A program made the translations under genes and the position numbers. Below are positions 43,785 through 52,937 of a stretch of 64,000 bases of DNA, one piece after another. Origin of the DNA: Azospirillum griseum (GTDB lineage: Bacteria; Pseudomonadota; Alphaproteobacteria; Azospirillales; Azospirillaceae); the NCBI RefSeq assembly GCF_003966125.1, contig NZ_RXMA01000007.1, positions 124,001 through 188,000 on the forward strand, read 5' to 3'. The notes beneath the pieces were generated by a model that saw nothing but the letters and a program-made list of their open reading frames with translations, made no database searches and had not been told where the DNA came from. Position 1 is the stretch's first letter, and each line of letters opens with the position of its first letter.

Positions 43785-45719
43785 ATGAGTGCAACTGGCA
43801 GTCTCGACCTCGTCAAAGCCGCGCCCGCCGCCGCGACGAGCGCGCCGCCGACCGACAACCGCCCGGCGGAAAAGGACAACACGACCTTTCGCGGCATCGT
43901 CCAGGGCGACGCCGAACTGAATTTTGAATGGGCGGCCTTCCTGATCGATTCGCTGGTCGCCGCCGGTGTGACGCACGCCGTGATGTGTCCGGGTGCCCAG
44001 ATGGCCCCGCTCGCGCTGGCCTGCCGCGCCAACCCGAAGCTGCAAATCTCTGTGGTGATCGACGAACGGTCGGCCGCCTTCTTCGCGTTGGGCCTGTCGC
44101 GCGTCAGCCGCCGCCCGACCATCCTGATCTGCACCTCCGGTTCGGCGGTGGGCGAGTTCTTCCCGGCGGTGATGGAGGCGTCGACCGGCCTCATCCCGCT
44201 GATCCTGCTGACCGCCGACCGCGCGCCGGAAAATCAGGACCGCTGCTCGGCCCAGGCGATCGACCAGATCCGCGCCTATGGCGAGCATGTCCGCTCCTCC
44301 CACAGCCTGCCGCTGCCGGACGCCAGCATCGGCACCCTCTCGGCCCTGGCCTCGCGCATTTACGAACAAAGCCTTTGGCCGATGCCCGGCCCGGTCCATG
44401 TCAACCAGCCCTTCCGCGACCCGCTGGTCCCGAAGACGCGCAACAAGCGCGCCGTTCCCCAGCCGCCGACCATCACCGAACCGGTGATCCAACTGCGGGC
44501 GGAGGATGTGGAGCGGATGGCCGACACGCTGTCGGGCCGTCGTGGCGTCATCGTCTGCGGTGCCACGGAGAATGTCGAGGAGCCGGGCTTTGCCGACGCG
44601 GTCTATGAGCTGGCCCGCCAACTGGCCGCGCCGATCATCGCCGATCCCTTCAGCAACCTGCGTTTCGGCGCGCCGGCCGACGCGGGCGTGATCGCGCGGG
44701 CCGACGCCTTCCTGCGCGCCAACCGCTTCACCGAAACCCATCAGCCGGAATGGATCCTGAATTTCGGCGGCCCGGCGATGTCCAAGCCGGTGCTGAGCTA
44801 CATGCAGGAATCCAGCGCGTCGGATTACATCGTCGTCGATCCGACCACCCGCTGGTCCGATCCGCTGCTGCGCGCCACCCACCTCGTCCGCTCCAGCCCG
44901 GAAACCCTGTGCCGGGCGCTGACCGGATCGGGCCGCCTGAAACCCGCGCCCGATGTGTGGCGTCAGTCCTTCATGGCCTGCGACGCCTTCATCGACACGC
45001 TGTCGCGCAGCGCCTTCGACACCACGCTGTGGGAGGCCCCCATCGTTCGCCGCCTGATCAAGGCCGCCCCGGACGGGGCGGTGGTGTTCTCCGGCAACTC
45101 GATGAGCGTGCGTGATTTCGACAGCTTTTCGGGCAGCACCGACACCCGCCTGCGCCTGCTGGCCAACCGGGGGACCAACGGCATCGACGGATCCATCGGC
45201 ACCCTGACCGGCATCGCGGCGGCCCAGCGCCACACCAAGACGGTGTGCATGATCGGCGACATGGCCTTTTCCCACGACGTCGGCAGCCTGCAGCTGGCGG
45301 GCGATCTGGACATCGTGGTGGTGGTTCTGAACAACGGCGGCGGCGGCATCTTTGAGTATCTGCCGACCGCCAACGTGCCGGAATATCAGGATTTCCTGTC
45401 GCCGCCGACGCTCAGCATCGGCACGGCGGCCAAGGCCTGCGGCTGGCAGCATTGGGAAATCGCCGATCTGGACGGCTTCAACCGCGCTCTGGAGGCCGCG
45501 ATGGCGGCCAAGGGACCCTGCCTGATCGAAGCGGTGATCGACCGCAAGGAGTCCGTCCGCCAGCACAAGCTGTTCTGGTCGGCGGTGAACGGCATCAACG
45601 CCACCATCCGCCTGCGCGGTCCGGAGGGCATGATCGCCACCTTCGGCCAGACGCAGCCGACCTCGCAACCCGCCTCGCAGGACGCCACCGACGACAGCCT
45701 GGATTTCGACCGCGACTGA
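43785..45719 (+). CDS. MenD-like thiamine diphosphate enzyme, orphan, altered substrate motif
   Basis: This 644-residue ThDP enzyme has the MenD (SEPHCHC synthase) layout. A disordered N-terminus of about 40 residues is followed by the PYR domain with catalytic Glu94 (VIDERSAAFFALGLSR), CTSGSAVGEFFPAVMEAS and LTADRAPENQ, then the PP domain with GNSMSVRDFD, ANRGTNGIDG and the cofactor site GDMAFSH...NNGGGGIF. These last blocks keep the Ser and Arg residues of MenD. However the PGSRS substrate motif is PGAQM (residues 69-73), losing its arginine. No other menaquinone genes are nearby. AAAGGAG precedes the ATG. It probably makes a different 2-oxoacid carboligation; the product may be exported by the MFS protein next to it. 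Confidence 0.85.
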   Translation: MSATGSLDLVKAAPAAATSAPPTDNRPAEKDNTTFRGIVQGDAELNFEWAAFLIDSLVAAGVTHAVMCPGAQMAPLALACRANPKLQISVVIDERSAAFFALGLSRVSRRPTILICTSGSAVGEFFPAVMEASTGLIPLILLTADRAPENQDRCSAQAIDQIRAYGEHVRSSHSLPLPDASIGTLSALASRIYEQSLWPMPGPVHVNQPFRDPLVPKTRNKRAVPQPPTITEPVIQLRAEDVERMADTLSGRRGVIVCGATENVEEPGFADAVYELARQLAAPIIADPFSNLRFGAPADAGVIARADAFLRANRFTETHQPEWILNFGGPAMSKPVLSYMQESSASDYIVVDPTTRWSDPLLRATHLVRSSPETLCRALTGSGRLKPAPDVWRQSFMACDAFIDTLSRSAFDTTLWEAPIVRRLIKAAPDGAVVFSGNSMSVRDFDSFSGSTDTRLRLLANRGTNGIDGSIGTLTGIAAAQRHTKTVCMIGDMAFSHDVGSLQLAGDLDIVVVVLNNGGGGIFEYLPTANVPEYQDFLSPPTLSIGTAAKACGWQHWEIADLDGFNRALEAAMAAKGPCLIEAVIDRKESVRQHKLFWSAVNGINATIRLRGPEGMIATFGQTQPTSQPASQDATDDSLDFDRD

Positions 45720-45750
45720 TCGGCCTCCATCGCGTTTGACCACCACGTCC

Positions 45751-45797
45751 GTGTCCGGGTGGGACAGGGGGAGCACCCCCCTGCCCTGCCCGGACAC
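45751..45797 (+). promoter_or_regulatory. Long GC-rich hairpin between MenD-like and MFS genes
   Basis: GTGTCCGGG (45751-45759) pairs with CCCGGACAC (45789-45797). Inside it, GGG pairs with CCC and CAGGGGG with CCCCCTG, closing on a 5-nt loop. There is no following T-run. It may be an attenuator or an mRNA end that still allows some read-through to the MFS gene 23 bp later. Confidence 0.6.
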
Positions 45798-45820
45798 AAA
45801 CGTTTATGGGAGGGGTTCCC

Positions 45821-47008
45821 TTGTCCACACTGGCACAGGATGCCACCACCGCCGTCCGGCTTCAGGAACGGATCGCCGTGTTCCTGCTTGGCTTTTCCGC
45901 CTTTTTGCCGCTCTACGCCCCGCAATCGGTGTTGCCCCAACTGGCCGCTGATTTCGGGACCACCCCGGCGGCGACCGGCGGGGTGATCGGCGCAACCACG
46001 CTGGCGGTGGCCTGCTCCGCCCCGGTCGCCGGGCCGCTGACCGACCTGTTTGGCCGCAAGCGCGCGATGCTGACCGCCATTCTGCTGTTGGTCCCGCTGA
46101 CGCTGCTGCTGACGCTGTGCCATGACCTGACGCAGCTTCTGGGCGTGCGGTTTTCCCAGGGAATCGCCCTGCCCGCCTTGTTCACCGGGGCGGTGGCCTA
46201 CATCAGCAGCCGCTGGAGCGGATCGCAGGCGGCGGCGATGACCGGGCTGTTCGTGTCGGGGTCGGCGATGGGCGGTTTTGCCGGGCGCTTCGTCGCCGGG
46301 CTGCTGGCGGAGTTGGTGAGCTGGCAAAGCGGCTTCACCGCGCTCGCCCTCATCTCCGCGCTCTGCGCGCTGGTCGTGCTGCTGTGGCTGCCCGCCGACC
46401 GGGGCCGCCCGATCGAGGGGATCGCCGCGCACGTCGCCGGGATGCGCGCCCATCTGGCCAACCCGCGCATCCGCGCGGTGTGCGCCTTTGGCTCCACCGT
46501 GCTGTTTTCAATGACCGCGACCCTGTCCTATGTCGGTTTCCACCTCGCCGGACCGCCCTTTCTGCTGACGGCGAGCGGCATCGGTCTGGTCTTTCTGGTC
46601 TACCCGATCAGCGCCTCGGCGGCCCCGTTCAACGGGCGGCTGATCCAGCGCTTTGGCACACGCGGGGCCTTTCTGGCGGCGCTGGGGGTGTGTTTCTGCG
46701 GCCAGATGGTGCTGCTGCTTCCCCATCTCGTTGCGGTGATCGCCGGCATCGGCCTGTTCATCGCCGGGATCTTCCTGTGCCAATCCCTCGCGCTCGGCTA
46801 TGTCGGCCGGACCGCCACCGTCAACAAGGGGGCGGCGGCGGGGCTGTATGTCTGCTTCTTCTACATCGGCGGCAGCCTGGGCGCTGTGCTGCCCGGCCTG
46901 TCCTGGACCGCCGCCGGTTGGCCGGGCTGCGTCGCCCTGGTCTGCACCGCGCTGGGGGTGGGGGCGGTGATCTCCCGCGCCATGAGCGACGCGCCCCGCC
47001 CGGCCTGA
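45821..47008 (+). CDS. MFS transporter, drug:H+ antiporter type
   Basis: This is a roughly 395-residue, twelve-helix exporter or importer of the YnfM/Bcr-like group. The loop 2-3 signature is GPLTDLFGRKRAML, and the helix 1 region LPLYAPQSVLPQLAADFGT is typical. I choose the TTG start, which has GGGAGGGG 5 bp upstream; an ATG five codons earlier (45806) would overlap that site. It lies 101 bp after the MenD-like gene and might export its product or protect against a related compound. A strong terminator follows. Confidence 0.88.
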   Translation: MSTLAQDATTAVRLQERIAVFLLGFSAFLPLYAPQSVLPQLAADFGTTPAATGGVIGATTLAVACSAPVAGPLTDLFGRKRAMLTAILLLVPLTLLLTLCHDLTQLLGVRFSQGIALPALFTGAVAYISSRWSGSQAAAMTGLFVSGSAMGGFAGRFVAGLLAELVSWQSGFTALALISALCALVVLLWLPADRGRPIEGIAAHVAGMRAHLANPRIRAVCAFGSTVLFSMTATLSYVGFHLAGPPFLLTASGIGLVFLVYPISASAAPFNGRLIQRFGTRGAFLAALGVCFCGQMVLLLPHLVAVIAGIGLFIAGIFLCQSLALGYVGRTATVNKGAAAGLYVCFFYIGGSLGAVLPGLSWTAAGWPGCVALVCTALGVGAVISRAMSDAPRPA

Positions 47009-47039
47009 CGCCACCGACCCACCCCAGCGCCCAAACAAC

Positions 47040-47077
47040 AAAAGCCCCTTCCCCGCTGCCGCAGGGAAGGGGCTTTT
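47040..47077. terminator. Strong bidirectional rho-independent terminator
   Basis: AAAAGCCCCTTCCC (47040-47053) pairs perfectly with GGGAAGGGGCTTTT (47064-47077), a 14-bp stem with a 10-nt loop. It sits between the converging MFS and chemoreceptor genes. Confidence 0.92.
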
Positions 47078-47112
47078 GCGTGAAACGGACGGCCGATCGC
47101 GCCCTGTGACGG

Positions 47113-49146
47113 TCAACCGACCCGGATGCGGTCGGTGAAGGAGTTGACCTCCTGCTTCAGAACCGCCGTCTGGTCGGACAGCATGCCGGAGCTGCCCAGC
47201 AGGGTTTCCGCCGACGATCCGGCGTCGGTCGCCTTGTGCAGCACATGGGTGATGGTGCTGGCGACCTCGGTGGTCCCGAGTGCGGCCTGGCGGAGATTCT
47301 CGGAGATCTCCTGCGTCGCTTCGAACTGGTGCTGCACCGCCGTGGAAATGCTGATGGCGATGCTGTCCATCCGGTTGATGGTTTCACCGATGCGGCGGAT
47401 GGCGTCGACCGCGTTCTGGGTGGAGGATTGGATGGCGTCGACCTGCACGCTGATTTCGCCGGTGGCGACCGTGGTCTGGTTGGCCAGCGTCTTCACCTCG
47501 CTCGCCACCACGGCGAAGCCCTTGCCCGCTTCGCCCGCGCGGGCGGCTTCGATGGTGGCGTTCAGCGCCAGCAGGTTGGTTTGCTTGGCGATGTTTTCGA
47601 TCAGATGGATGACGTCGCCGATCCGGCGGGCCGCTTCCGACAGGGCGGCGACCACGTCGTTGGTCTGGCGCGCTTCGTCCACGGCGTTGCGGGCGATGTC
47701 GGTCGATTCCGACGCCTGGGAGCTGATGGCCGCGACCGAGCGCGACAGCTCTTCCACCGCCGCCGCCACCATCTGCACGTTGGTGCTGGCCTCCTCCGTC
47801 GCCGACGCGCCTTGCGCAGCGAGTTGGAGCGTCTGTTCGGCCACCTCCGACACCATCTTGGCGTTGGTCTGGACGATTTCCGATTCCCGGACGACGTGTT
47901 CGACCACGTCCATCACGGTGCTTTCGAAATTCTGCGCCAGCCCGTTCATGGTCGCGCGCTTTTCCGCCTCGTTGCGGGCGCGGGATTCCTCCTGCTCGTG
48001 CCGCATGCGGTCCATGTTGATGGCGTTTTCCTTGAACACCTGCACCGCGCGGGCCATGTCGCCAACCTCGTCGTGGTTGCCGGTGGCCGGAATCTCGGTC
48101 GCGGTGTTGCCCTTGGCCAGCGCGGCCATCGCGGTGGTCATGCTGCGGATCGGCCGCACGATGGAGGCCGCGATCAGAGCAGCGAACACAATGCCGCCCA
48201 ACAGCGCGATCAAGGGTGTGACCACGGCCTGCCGTCCACTGGAGTCGATGGACACCAGCGCCCGCTCCTGCGTCTGCTTTTGCAGATCGGAGAAGGAGGT
48301 CACGATGGCGCGCACACCGGAAATAAGCTGATCCAGGATCAGGCGGATCTTGTTTTGGGTCTCCAGCAGCTTTTGCGTGCCGCCGACGGCGGTTTCCAGC
48401 CCTTTGGCAAAGGCCGCGATCTGCGGCTCCATCGCGGTCAAGAAGCGCTGGATGCGACGATTGGCGGCGGTCTTGGCCTTGGCGTCGGCCACCGCCTCAC
48501 CCAGACGGGTCAGTTCGTTCTTGGCCGATCCGGCGTCGTTGGGATCGAAGGTTGAGAAATAGCGGGCCGCCGACATCCGGGTTCCCTGCAGGGCCTGCTG
48601 CAACCGCAGGGCGGCCTGCATCGTTTCGGCTTCCGTGCCGGACTGGGCGGCGTCGACGATGGCCATCGCCGTGGTGTTCAGCTGCGCGCCGACCAGAAAG
48701 GTTTGCCCCACCCCCTCGCGCCGCAGCACCACCGCGTTGACGACGTCGTCGAACGCCGCGCGGTATTGGCTGGCGATGGTGGTCAGGGCCGACATCTTCT
48801 GTTCATCGACCGGCGAATTGGTCTGGGTCTTGAGATTGGCCAGCGCCTTTTCAAACTCCTCGACCTCCTTGCGCGCGCCCGCAAGGTCCAGTTCGGTCTG
48901 CGAGGCGATGTAGGTCAGGACCGCGCGGTCCATGCGCTCGCTGAGATCGGCCAGATGGGAGGTGGTCAGCGCGTCCTGGCCGGTGTCCATGACATGATCC
49001 AGCTCTTCGCCGATCTTGCGGACGCTGCTGACATACTGCACGCCCAGAAACACGATCAGGCAGATCATGGCCAGGAAGCCGATGAATATCCTGTGCGAAA
49101 TCTTGAGGCGCGACGCCAGTCTGCTTTTCCCGCCAGGGCTGTTCAT
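47113..49146 (-). CDS. Methyl-accepting chemotaxis protein
   Basis: This is a 677-residue chemoreceptor. Helix 1 is at residues 20-40 ([20 protein letters not shown]), then a helical periplasmic sensor of about 265 residues, probably an HBM-type double four-helix bundle judging by length and composition. Helix 2 ([20 protein letters not shown]) leads into HAMP. The signalling core [19 protein letters not shown] is intact. The C-terminal [10 protein letters not shown] has no CheR tether. HBM sensors bind organic acids or polyamines. The TRAP binding-protein gene that follows upstream in the same direction may belong with it, which would suggest binding-protein-assisted sensing; this is speculative. 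Confidence 0.93.
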   Translation of the reverse strand: MNSPGGKSRLASRLKISHRIFIGFLAMICLIVFLGVQYVSSVRKIGEELDHVMDTGQDALTTSHLADLSERMDRAVLTYIASQTELDLAGARKEVEEFEKALANLKTQTNSPVDEQKMSALTTIASQYRAAFDDVVNAVVLRREGVGQTFLVGAQLNTTAMAIVDAAQSGTEAETMQAALRLQQALQGTRMSAARYFSTFDPNDAGSAKNELTRLGEAVADAKAKTAANRRIQRFLTAMEPQIAAFAKGLETAVGGTQKLLETQNKIRLILDQLISGVRAIVTSFSDLQKQTQERALVSIDSSGRQAVVTPLIALLGGIVFAALIAASIVRPIRSMTTAMAALAKGNTATEIPATGNHDEVGDMARAVQVFKENAINMDRMRHEQEESRARNEAEKRATMNGLAQNFESTVMDVVEHVVRESEIVQTNAKMVSEVAEQTLQLAAQGASATEEASTNVQMVAAAVEELSRSVAAISSQASESTDIARNAVDEARQTNDVVAALSEAARRIGDVIHLIENIAKQTNLLALNATIEAARAGEAGKGFAVVASEVKTLANQTTVATGEISVQVDAIQSSTQNAVDAIRRIGETINRMDSIAISISTAVQHQFEATQEISENLRQAALGTTEVASTITHVLHKATDAGSSAETLLGSSGMLSDQTAVLKQEVNSFTDRIRVG

Positions 49147-49303
49147 GGTCAGTGTCCTGTGTCTTGCACGCCGTGCGGACGCGTGGATTCAAGAAAGTGT
49201 CAAAACAAAAAGGGAGAGGTCTTTCGTCTGGAGCCACCCGTTCGAAATCACCCCTCCCTCCCGTCATACGGTCCTGTTGGGCGGCCCACACCGGGCCGTC
49301 GGG

Positions 49304-50296
49304 TCACTTGGCGTTTTTGATGGCGTTGATCTGGTCCATCGGAAACACCTTCGACGATTCAGCGTAGAAGGGGGCCAACGCCTTTTCGAAACCGGCGCGG
49401 TCGAACTCCGCCGTCGGGGTGATGGTGATCCCTGACGCCTTCAACGCCTCCAGCCCCTTGGCGTCGCGCTCGCGCACGAACTTGCGCGAAGCCTTGCCGC
49501 CCAGCTTCGCCGCCTCTTGCAGCGCCTTCTGATCGTCCGGCGACATGTCGCCCATCGCGTCGGCGTTGATGAGGATCACCGCCGGGGCGTAGGTGTGGTA
49601 GCTGAGGGTGATGTGGCTCTGCACCTCGTTCAGCTTGGCCCCGACAATGGTGGTGATCGGGTTTTCCTGGCCTTCGGCCTGGCCGTTCTTCAGCGCCGGA
49701 TAAACCTGCGCGAAGGGCAGCGTGAAGGGTTTGGCCCCCAGGCTTTCGAACGCCTTCTTGTAGATCTCGCTCTCGGCGATGCGGATCTTCATGCCGGAGA
49801 TGTCCGCCGGGGTCTTGATCGGCCGCACGGAATTGGTGAGCTGGCGGAAACCGTTCTCGCCCCAGGCCAGACCAACCACGCCCAGCGGCTTGAAGCTCTC
49901 CAGCAGCTTGTCGCCGATCGGCCCGTCCAGCACCAGATCGACGTGCGCCTCGTCCCGGAACAGCAGCATCAGGTCGAGGATGCCCATGGTGGTGTTGAAC
50001 TGCGCCAGCGCCCCGCCGGAGGAGGACATGACCATGTCGATGGTCCCCAGCTTGACGCCGTCGAGCATCGCCTTGCCGTCGCCGAGCGCGCTGGCGGGGA
50101 ATTCCTCAATGCTGTAGCGACCGGCGGTCCGGCGCTCCAGCTCCTCGTTCATCACACGAACGGCTTCGCTGAATTGGGAGCCTTTCGCCAGAACATGGCC
50201 GATCTTGAACTTCTGCCCAGCATCAGCACCGGTCGCAGCCATCGCGAGACCCAGGCCAACGGCCACGCCCAAAATCGCTTTCACATGCGCCCCCAT
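49304..50296 (-). CDS. TRAP transporter substrate-binding protein, DctP family, without linked permease
   Basis: This is a 330-residue exported binding protein with a signal peptide ending ATGADA (about residue 27). ISGMKIRIAESEIYKKAF holds the carboxylate-binding arginine, and QVYPALKNGQAEGQENP is a hallmark of the family. No DctQ or DctM gene is adjacent: on one side is a chemoreceptor gene in the same direction, 158 bp away, and on the other an IS remnant. It may feed a permease elsewhere or present ligand to the chemoreceptor. A GTG four codons downstream (50284) is an alternative start. Confidence 0.9.
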   Translation of the reverse strand: MGAHVKAILGVAVGLGLAMAATGADAGQKFKIGHVLAKGSQFSEAVRVMNEELERRTAGRYSIEEFPASALGDGKAMLDGVKLGTIDMVMSSSGGALAQFNTTMGILDLMLLFRDEAHVDLVLDGPIGDKLLESFKPLGVVGLAWGENGFRQLTNSVRPIKTPADISGMKIRIAESEIYKKAFESLGAKPFTLPFAQVYPALKNGQAEGQENPITTIVGAKLNEVQSHITLSYHTYAPAVILINADAMGDMSPDDQKALQEAAKLGGKASRKFVRERDAKGLEALKASGITITPTAEFDRAGFEKALAPFYAESSKVFPMDQINAIKNAK

Positions 50297-50607
50297 TGAT
50301 TATAGAGAGTATCCAAAAGGCAGAGTAGTACCTCTTTTAGCAGAAAAACCCTTGGCCGCGCAACAAGCTGAGTTCCAATCATCCGCGATGATGCACGCGT
50401 TCGAGACAGCAGACGCAGCCTTTTAAGAGTCATCGAGACAAAGGTGAGTGAATTTTTGTTGAAAAACACAAAAATTCATATTCCCAACGATTGTTATCGT
50501 GGCTTCCCAAGGTCCTTATGGCGCGCGTGAAGAGGCATGGCGGCAAAGGCGGAGGACGGTGATTGGGAAAGATTGACCGTCAAGGAGGCAAAAATGGTGC
50601 TGCTCCC
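50297..50607. other. Intergenic region upstream of the orphan TRAP gene, AT-rich
   Basis: No gene is seen in 311 bp. It is relatively AT-rich up to about 50510 (runs such as GTGAATTTTTGTTGAAAAACAC) and should contain the leftward promoter of the TRAP binding-protein gene. It ends at the left inverted repeat of the IS6 remnant. Confidence 0.6.
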
Positions 50608-51043
50608 GGCACCGTCAACTTGCTGGCACTGGCGGTTAGCGATGGCGCGGTTTGCCCCTGGGCTGGTTGATCAGGCGGCCAACGGCGCGCCGACGACCTC
50701 GGCCCAGGTGGCGAAAGCCTGGGCGCGGTAGTCGGAGGCGGAGCGGCTGTCTCGGCGCAGATGGAAAAGGGTCTTGATCGGGGCGTGGATGGAGAGGAAA
50801 CGCTGGACCTGGTGGGGCGACTGGAAACGCTTCATCTGGCGCTCCCGCCGCCGGGTGGGTTGGTGATGATTCTCGGATCGGTTGTTCAGCCCCTTGTGCT
50901 GGTGGTGTTCCACCCCCGGCATGATCGCCCGCTTGGCGGCGGCGTAGGACTTCAGGGTGGCGGGGATCAAGGCGCATCGTCATGCCGTTCCATACCCCGC
51001 ACGCACCGCCTCGGCAACTGCGGGGCAACAAGTTGACGATGCC
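50608..51043 (-). mobile_element. IS6-family remnant with both terminal inverted repeats
   Basis: The left end GGCACCGTCAACTTGCTGGC (50608-50627) is inverted at the right end, which reads GGCATCGTCAACTTGTTGCC on the other strand (51043-51024), 17 of 20 bases identical. Between them is the last third of an IS6-type transposase. A complete element would be about 750-850 bp, so some 350 bp, encoding the transposase N-terminal and central parts, is lost. I see no target duplication at the ends. Confidence 0.8.
50671..50985 (-). pseudogene. IS6-family transposase, C-terminal fragment
   Basis: About 100 residues remain. SYAAAKRAIMPGVEHHQHKG, then LNNRSENHHQPTRRRERQM, then FQSPHQVQRFLS, matching the end of IS6/IS26-type DDE transposases, including the final catalytic glutamate in RSENHHQ. 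The first two catalytic aspartates and the helix-turn-helix are missing. It cannot be active by itself. Confidence 0.85.
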
Positions 51044-51068
51044 CCCCTGATGCGGCCACCCGGCGCCG

Positions 51069-51788
51069 CTACACCAGCGAGGCCCCACCGCAAACAACGA
51101 TGCGTTGCCCGGTGAGGCTCCCCGCCGCGTGCGACAGCAGGAAGGCGGTCAGCCCCGCCACCTCCTCCGGTTTCACGAAACGGCCGATGGGCGGGCGTTT
51201 GGGCTGGACCCCGGCGCGGTTGGGGTCGGCCAGCATCGGCGTGTCGGTGGCACCGGGGGCCACGACGTTCACCATGATCCCGCGTTCGGCCAGTTCGATG
51301 GCCCAGGACCGCGCCATGCCGACCAGTGCGGCCTTGCTCGCCGCGTATTGGCTGCGCCCCGCCGACCCGTCGGACGTGCGGCTGCCGATCAGCACCACCC
51401 GACCGCCGTCGGGCATGGTCGGGACGGTGTGTTCCACCAGTTGGGTCGCCGCCTCCACATGCAGCCGCCACATCGCCCGCGCGTCGTCGGCGGGCAATCC
51501 GCCCAACCGCCCGACGCGCAGGATGCCGGCGGCGTGCACCAGCGCCCCGACCGGCGGCAGGGCGGCCAGCGCCGCCCCCAGCGCCGCCGCGTCCATCAGA
51601 TCGACCGGGATCCAGCGCAAGCCCGGATGGTCGCCCAGCGGGGCCGCCGGGGCGCTGCGGCTGAGGCCCCACACCGACCAGCCATCGGCCAGCAGCCGCG
51701 CGGCGATGGCCGCGCCAATGCCGGAGCTGACGCCCGTCACCAGGGCGCGGCGTTCCACCGCGCCCGCATCTACCACCACCTCAGCCAT
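51069..51788 (-). CDS. Short-chain dehydrogenase/reductase (SDR)
   Basis: This is a 239-residue classical SDR. The cofactor motif GVSSGIG is at residues 19-25, with HAAG (variant of NNAG) in the middle. Catalytic Ser in IGSRTSD, then Tyr and Lys in QYAASKAAL, are present, and APGATDTPML follows. The start overlaps the end of the binding-protein gene by 8 bp. It is the last gene of a leftward nine-gene operon, so it should oxidise or reduce a hydroxyl in the same acid-sugar pathway. Right after it lies the IS6 remnant. Confidence 0.92.
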   Translation of the reverse strand: MAEVVVDAGAVERRALVTGVSSGIGAAIAARLLADGWSVWGLSRSAPAAPLGDHPGLRWIPVDLMDAAALGAALAALPPVGALVHAAGILRVGRLGGLPADDARAMWRLHVEAATQLVEHTVPTMPDGGRVVLIGSRTSDGSAGRSQYAASKAALVGMARSWAIELAERGIMVNVVAPGATDTPMLADPNRAGVQPKRPPIGRFVKPEEVAGLTAFLLSHAAGSLTGQRIVVCGGASLV

Positions 51789-52866
51789 TGTAGGCCATGG
51801 CCTGCGCCTTGATCGCCGCGACGTCGAAGGCGTTGATGTCGGCGATCAGGTCGTTGGTGTAGAAGCGCGACAGATCCTTCGCCTCCATCCCGTTCAGCGC
51901 CATTTCGGTGGTGAACTCGTCCGGGTTGATCTGGCCGAACTTGTAGCCGTCGTAGGGCGCTTGATAGAGCTTGACCCGGCGGCTGATGGCGACCAGCACG
52001 GCCTTGACCGCCTCCTCCTCGCTGCTGCCGCGCGGGGCGGTTTCGGGGTAGAGCTTCAGGAAGGCCTTGGCCCCGGCGGTGGGGTTGGCCAGCAGGAAGG
52101 CCGAGGATTTGGCCGCCGCCCGCCCGAAGCCGACCATCAACGCCCGCTCGTTCTTCACCCGGTCGCGCAGCGCCATCAGGAATTGGCCGCCGATCATCGG
52201 CAGACCGGTCGGGCGGGTCAGGATGTCGAAGGGAATCCCCGCCCCTTCGATCAGGCCAAAGCCGGTGTCGTAATAGGCCAGCGCGTCGATCGCCCCGCGT
52301 TGCAGGGCCACGCCCGCCGGAACGCCGCTGCCCACCGCCGTCCACTTCACGTCGCGGTCGGGATCGATGCCCATGTTTTTCAGCACGTTGCGGGTGACGG
52401 GGTATTCGGTTCCGCCGAAATCCGACACGCCGATGTTCTTGCCCTTCAGGTCGGTGTAGGCCTTGATCGCCGCCCCCGGCTTCACCGCCACATCCCATTT
52501 GTAGGGGTAGGTGTATTGGTAGAAGTTGATGGCCTCGCCCCATTCGCCCTTGGCCAGGATCGGCAGGGCGTAGGACGGCACGCCGATGCCGATGTCCACA
52601 TCGCCCCGGTCCACCGCGACCTGCACGTTGGCGTTGCCGCCCACCGCCATGCCCTTGACCGTGAAGCCTTCGGCGGCGTTGTAGCCCAGCGCCTCGCCGA
52701 TCAGCAGATTGATGACGCTGGCGTTCAGCGATTTCAGCCCGACGCCCAGCTTGACCGTGCGCGCGGCGGTCTGCGCCGACAGCGACCGTGGGCCGAGCGC
52801 CAGGGCAGCGGCGAAAACGCCCGCCGCTTGCAGGCAGTGACGGCGGGTGAGGCGAAGCGTGGTCAT
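51781..52866 (-). CDS. ABC transporter substrate-binding protein, nitrate/sulfonate/taurine (NMT1-like) family
   Basis: This is a 361-residue exported receptor. The N-terminus LTRRHCLQAAGVFAAALAL looks like a Tat leader with cleavage after SLSA or nearby. The mature part has VKLGVGLKSLNASVINLLIG, VDRGDVDIGIGVPSYALPI and LKGKNIGVSDFGGTEYPVTRN, typical of the SsuA/TauA/NMT1 fold. GGGAGGACACC precedes the start. It precedes the permease and ATPase partner genes in operon order reversed on this strand. With the kinase and PdxA genes upstream, its cargo is likely an acid sugar or a derivative and not nitrate. Confidence 0.9.
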   Translation of the reverse strand: MTTLRLTRRHCLQAAGVFAAALALGPRSLSAQTAARTVKLGVGLKSLNASVINLLIGEALGYNAAEGFTVKGMAVGGNANVQVAVDRGDVDIGIGVPSYALPILAKGEWGEAINFYQYTYPYKWDVAVKPGAAIKAYTDLKGKNIGVSDFGGTEYPVTRNVLKNMGIDPDRDVKWTAVGSGVPAGVALQRGAIDALAYYDTGFGLIEGAGIPFDILTRPTGLPMIGGQFLMALRDRVKNERALMVGFGRAAAKSSAFLLANPTAGAKAFLKLYPETAPRGSSEEEAVKAVLVAISRRVKLYQAPYDGYKFGQINPDEFTTEMALNGMEAKDLSRFYTNDLIADINAFDVAAIKAQAMAYNG

Positions 52867-52937
52867 GTCGGTGTCCTCCCTCTTCGATGTTTTGCTTGTC
52901 GGTGTTTGATACGGGTGATGATGACGGGCCGCCGCCC

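Noticed and set aside
43547..43927. A 126-codon + strand frame in the AT-rich region before the MenD-like gene
   Set aside because: It has no ribosome binding site or recognisable domain, and it overlaps the MenD-like start region in another frame.
43785..45719. Menaquinone biosynthesis MenD
   Set aside because: The fold fits but the PGSRS motif is changed and no other menaquinone gene is present in the window, so I did not assign the menD symbol.
50600..51051. Target-site duplication around the IS6 remnant
   Set aside because: The 8 bp on the two sides (CTGCTCCC and CCCCTGAT) do not match.
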